The notes beneath the pieces were generated by a model. It made no database searches, had not been told where the DNA came from, and worked only from the letters and a program-made list of their open reading frames with translations. The position numbers were made by a program, and so were the translations under genes. DNA of 64,000 nucleotides from Pseudochelatococcus lubricantis (GTDB lineage: Bacteria; Pseudomonadota; Alphaproteobacteria; Rhizobiales; Beijerinckiaceae): contig NZ_JAASQI010000007.1 in the NCBI RefSeq assembly GCF_011762225.1, positions 229,383 through 293,382 on the forward strand. The letters are read 5' to 3'. Within the stretch, counting starts at the first letter, position 1. Each line of letters opens with the position of its first letter. This document shows positions 61,452-64,000 of this stretch, piece by piece.

Positions 61452-62380
61452 GGCGTTCTCCCATCGCTGGCGCTCGCCACGAAAATGCTGCCGTCCTGCG
61501 GCTCCGCACGGGCGGGGTCGCGCGCCGGAACAGCAGCGCGGCCGTCGCCCGTTTGCACCTCGGACGGCGGCGCGGCGGCAGCCCGCGCGTCGCCCGGACG
61601 CATGACGAACAGCGGTGCCTCGCGCCAATCTGGCTGCGGTGGCGGTACCGATGACGGCGCTTCGGTTGCAGTCGCGCCGCCGAGGATCGGCGCGAGCGCG
61701 GCGACATAGGCCCGCGTTTCGGCCGGCAGCGTGCGGCCGGTCGCAACGTATTCGTCATAGCGGCCGGGACCGGCATTGTAGGCCGCCAGCATCGCGCCGA
61801 CATTGCCGTAACTGTCGAACATCTCGCGCAGATAGGCGGTGCCGGCGAGGATGTTATCGCGCGGGTCGTAGGGATCGCGGCCGAGGCCATGGCTCACACG
61901 CAGGCCCGCCCATGTATCGGGCATCACCTGCATCAATCCCATCGCCCCGGCCGACGAAATCGCGCGCACGTCGCCCGCGCTCTCGGCGCGCAGCACGGCG
62001 CGTATCCAGTGCTCGGGGATGCCGAACCGCTGCGACGCCTCCGCGATGTGAGCCGCATAAGGATGGGTTGCGGCCGGGCGCTCGACCGACACGGATTGCG
62101 CGACAGCGACGCCCGATCCGATGCAGACGGAAAGCGCCCCCGCCAGCAGCAGGACGGCACAATGCCATGCCGGCCTGTCTCCGCTTCGCCGCCAGCCTGC
62201 CAGCGTGCTCGCTGCGGTCAAGGGCAAGGCGCAAGCGCCGGCCGATGGCCGCCCCTGACCTTCGCTGCGCGCGCCGGCCGTCTGCTCGCCGAGCGGGACG
62301 AAGGGATGAGACGGCTTTTCTGCGAACAAAGGGATGCCGATCCTTGACCGGATGGCGGGCCGAACGCGCGCGGCCTTCAT
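61448..62380 (-). CDS. lytic transglycosylase (VirB1-like)
   Basis: A 310-aa protein. The signal-like or membrane segment (WHCAVLLLAGALSVCIGSGVAVAQS) is near 72-96, which implies the true start may be a later one, although no good later start stands out. The SLT domain is at about 105-215, with the catalytic Glu in LRAESAGD and the GLMQVMPDTW motif. It opens peptidoglycan for the conjugation channel. A Pro/Ala-rich tail follows. It overlaps the genes on both sides by 4 bp. Confidence 0.9.
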   Translation of the reverse strand: MKAARVRPAIRSRIGIPLFAEKPSHPFVPLGEQTAGARSEGQGRPSAGACALPLTAASTLAGWRRSGDRPAWHCAVLLLAGALSVCIGSGVAVAQSVSVERPAATHPYAAHIAEASQRFGIPEHWIRAVLRAESAGDVRAISSAGAMGLMQVMPDTWAGLRVSHGLGRDPYDPRDNILAGTAYLREMFDSYGNVGAMLAAYNAGPGRYDEYVATGRTLPAETRAYVAALAPILGGATATEAPSSVPPPQPDWREAPLFVMRPGDARAAAAPPSEVQTGDGRAAVPARDPARAEPQDGSIFVASASDGRTP

Positions 62381-62712
62381 TCCTCATCCTCGATCTTCCG
62401 GGCGTGCTTCCAACGCAGGGTCCAGACCGAAGGATCGTCGTTGGACTGGAACAGTTTGGCGCGGATCGGGAACGGGAAAATTGGCCCCTCCAATCGCATC
62501 GACACGAACTCGCCAGCGTTTTCGCTGGAGTCTTTCCATGCGGGGCCGGCGTCCGGGCCGTCCTCGCTATCGAGGCGCACGCGATAGTCGGGCGCGTTCT
62601 TCACGTCGCTCGGCTTGGCCGGAACGATGAACAGCTCATCGCGGAGGCCGAACGAATGTAGCTTCCCGGCATAGCCGGTTTCGGTGCGGGTGAAGGTGCC
62701 TATCTCTGCCAT
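62377..62712 (-). CDS. DUF736 protein
   Basis: A 111-aa protein from the ATG at 62712 (AGGAGA upstream). IGTFTRTETGYAGKLHS (4-20) and KLFQSNDDPSVWTLRWKHA are the hallmarks of DUF736, present in the conserved core of Tn4371-like elements and many alphaproteobacterial ICEs and plasmids. It is probably single-stranded-DNA or replication related, though its function is unproven. It is followed immediately by the lytic transglycosylase gene. Confidence 0.92.
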   Translation of the reverse strand: MAEIGTFTRTETGYAGKLHSFGLRDELFIVPAKPSDVKNAPDYRVRLDSEDGPDAGPAWKDSSENAGEFVSMRLEGPIFPFPIRAKLFQSNDDPSVWTLRWKHARKIEDEE

Positions 62713-62747
62713 GGAAATCTCCTGCGGTTGGTTTTCGGGGGTTGGTT

Positions 62748-63293
62748 TCAGTGCGTCGGCGCGCGCCACTCGTAGCGGCCGACGCCTTCCTCATCGGTCC
62801 AGAGCGGGACCGCTCGGCCGATGACGGAAGCTGCGGGGATGGGTCCGAAATACCGGCCGTCGAGGCTGTCGCGGACTTCCCAATTCATGAGGAAAAGGTG
62901 GTCGTCGCCGATGACACGGCAGCCCTGCCAGATGGGCAGATCGCGGCCGAGGCTATCGCGCTCCAGCGCCTCGCCCATCTCGATCCCGTTCACCGTGATC
63001 GTGCGGCCGGCGCGACAAACCCGCTGTCCGGGCAGGCCCAAGACACGCTTCAAGAGCGGGACGCCTCGCGCGATATAGCCGCGCTCGACCATGAAGGCGG
63101 CGAGCGGTTCGGGCGGCATGATGGCGACCAGCTCGGGCACGTCCATCCGGTCGGCCGGCTCGACGGTGTAGAACCCGACCGGCGCGCTTGCGGTGGCGTT
63201 CCAGATGAGTTTCGTCGACGTCTCGACCACGCTTGCGGCGGCGATGCCGATGACGGCGAGCGCCGTCACCGTGAGGGTGCGGCGGCGCGTCAT
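62748..63293 (-). CDS. traF: TraF-type S26 signal peptidase of the ICE
   Basis: A 181-aa protein from the ATG at 63293, which overlaps the DUF2840 stop by ATGA. An N-terminal membrane helix (about 8-26), SAPVGFYTV (about 36-44, containing the nucleophile Ser) and the Lys in PLLKRVLGLPGQRV (about 78-91) match S26 conjugal peptidases. TraF matures (cyclises) the TrbC pilin. TrbC itself is missing from the window. Confidence 0.9.
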   Translation of the reverse strand: MTRRRTLTVTALAVIGIAAASVVETSTKLIWNATASAPVGFYTVEPADRMDVPELVAIMPPEPLAAFMVERGYIARGVPLLKRVLGLPGQRVCRAGRTITVNGIEMGEALERDSLGRDLPIWQGCRVIGDDHLFLMNWEVRDSLDGRYFGPIPAASVIGRAVPLWTDEEGVGRYEWRAPTH

Positions 63294-63808
63294 GGCTCGA
63301 TCCTTCGGCGATGAAGCCAAGCGGCGTGTCGCTCGGGCGTGTAGGCGTGCGGCTCCAGATTGGCGCTCAGACGGTTGTGGACGTGCCGCCAGTGGTCCGG
63401 CGAGGCATCGGTCGGATCGAGGCCGAGCGACTCCACGGCGTCGATGGCGGCAAGCGCGCGCTGCACTTTCGACCAGCTATCGAGGCGCAACAGGATTTCG
63501 CCGCCGGGGCGGACGAAGGGCAATGTCTGGAACGGCTCGCCCCTGCCGATGGCCCGCACAATGTCGATGCGGGAAACGACCGTGCCATGGTCGCCGCTCG
63601 CCCATCGCACGAAGGCAAAGATGCTGTTCGGCGCGAAGCCGACGATGCTGCGGCGACGGTCGATGATCTGCTCGTAGCTCTTGCGGCCGAAGCGTATCCA
63701 GTGCTCGACCTTGCGTTTCTCGAAGGTCAGATCGACCAAGGTGGTGAAGGGCGCAGGCCCGTCCGGCAGCGGACGGCCGTGCGCGCTGCGGTGAGCGCGA
63801 CGGGTCAT
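63290..63808 (-). CDS. DUF2840 protein
   Basis: A 172-aa protein from the ATG at 63808. TTLVDLTFEKRKVEHWIRFGRKSYEQIIDRRRSI near 22-55 and FAFVRWASGDHGTVVSRIDI near 64-83 are typical of DUF2840, the protein that usually follows ParA in Trb-type ICEs. Its role is unknown. The 190 bases upstream hold a possible 21-codon ORF (63808-63873) whose stop overlaps its ATG by TAATG, but no ParA end. Confidence 0.9.
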   Translation of the reverse strand: MTRRAHRSAHGRPLPDGPAPFTTLVDLTFEKRKVEHWIRFGRKSYEQIIDRRRSIVGFAPNSIFAFVRWASGDHGTVVSRIDIVRAIGRGEPFQTLPFVRPGGEILLRLDSWSKVQRALAAIDAVESLGLDPTDASPDHWRHVHNRLSANLEPHAYTPERHAAWLHRRRIEP

Positions 63809-64000
63809 TATTCGTCTCCGGGGATGTGCTGGGGGCTGCGCGGGCGCGGCGTTTCGTGCGCGGCGGCCGTCATGGCTCGCCCCTTCGGGCAGAACCGGCA
63901 CCACGTGTCGTTTTTCCAGGTTTCGTGAATCGGCGAGAGAGCGGACGTGAGTCCGAACAATGGTTTGCGCGCATAGATGTTGTTCCATGTTTGTGAACTG
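63809..64000 (-). other. upstream of the mobilisation operon
   Basis: These 190 bases precede DUF2840 on the minus strand. The partition gene parA that normally lies here is not seen, so either the window ends before it or a rearrangement removed it. A 21-codon ORF (63808-63873) is the only candidate. No promoter can be defended. Confidence 0.35.

Overview
This is high-GC DNA typical of an alphaproteobacterium (the order cannot be fixed from this window; Hyphomicrobiales or Sphingomonadales fit best). It is almost entirely accessory DNA: a prophage, a stress-tolerance island, a serine-recombinase module and an eroded integrative conjugative element (ICE) lie end to end. No tRNA, rRNA or CRISPR array was seen.

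1-29.71 kb is the late half of a siphovirus-type prophage. It starts with accessory genes (RuvC-like nuclease, HNH nuclease, orphan DNA methyltransferase, DUF3489). It continues with the packaging and head genes (small and large terminase, gpW-like joiner, lambda-type portal, a fused prohead protease/major capsid protein) and the tail genes. The tail genes include a lambda G/GT-like chaperone pair joined by an apparent -1 frameshift site, a 1118-aa tape measure, and a gene-transfer-agent-like tip set (DUF2460, DUF2163, NlpC/P60, 1271-aa TIM-barrel hub). A lysis cassette follows, with an endolysin, a small membrane protein and overlapping spanin-like genes. Integrase and repressor genes are not in the window.

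29.74-45.78 kb is a transmissible locus of stress tolerance (tLST, or locus of heat resistance) in an unusual arrangement. Two operons diverge from one ~200-bp control region. Leftward run marR, ftsH, clpK/clpG, a ribosome-hibernation/sigma-factor fusion, hdeD, two hypothetical membrane or small ORFs, an NDUFS4-like protein, a frameshifted rhomboid, a membrane ClpP-fold protease, thioredoxin and a Kef-type antiporter. Rightward run three hsp20 genes, psiE, a degP-like protease and htpX. The proteins suggest combined cytosolic disaggregation, membrane and periplasmic proteolysis, thiol repair, ion homeostasis and translation/transcription reprogramming during heat or oxidative stress.

45.9-48.7 kb is a four-gene leftward operon tiled by ATGA overlaps: hypothetical protein, TumE-like toxin, TumA-like antitoxin, large serine recombinase. 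48.8-50.2 kb holds a divergent TetR/SDR pair.

50.3-64 kb is a Tn4371-like/Trb-type ICE remnant. The mobilisation operon (DUF2840, traF, DUF736, lytic transglycosylase, small gene, relaxase) and the distal end of the trb operon (5'-truncated trbG, trbI, DUF2274) are collinear. Everything expected between them (traG, trbB to trbF) is absent, and a cargo of Rrf2, thioredoxin-reductase-like oxidase, methyltransferase, MFS pump, LysR and SDR genes occupies the gap.
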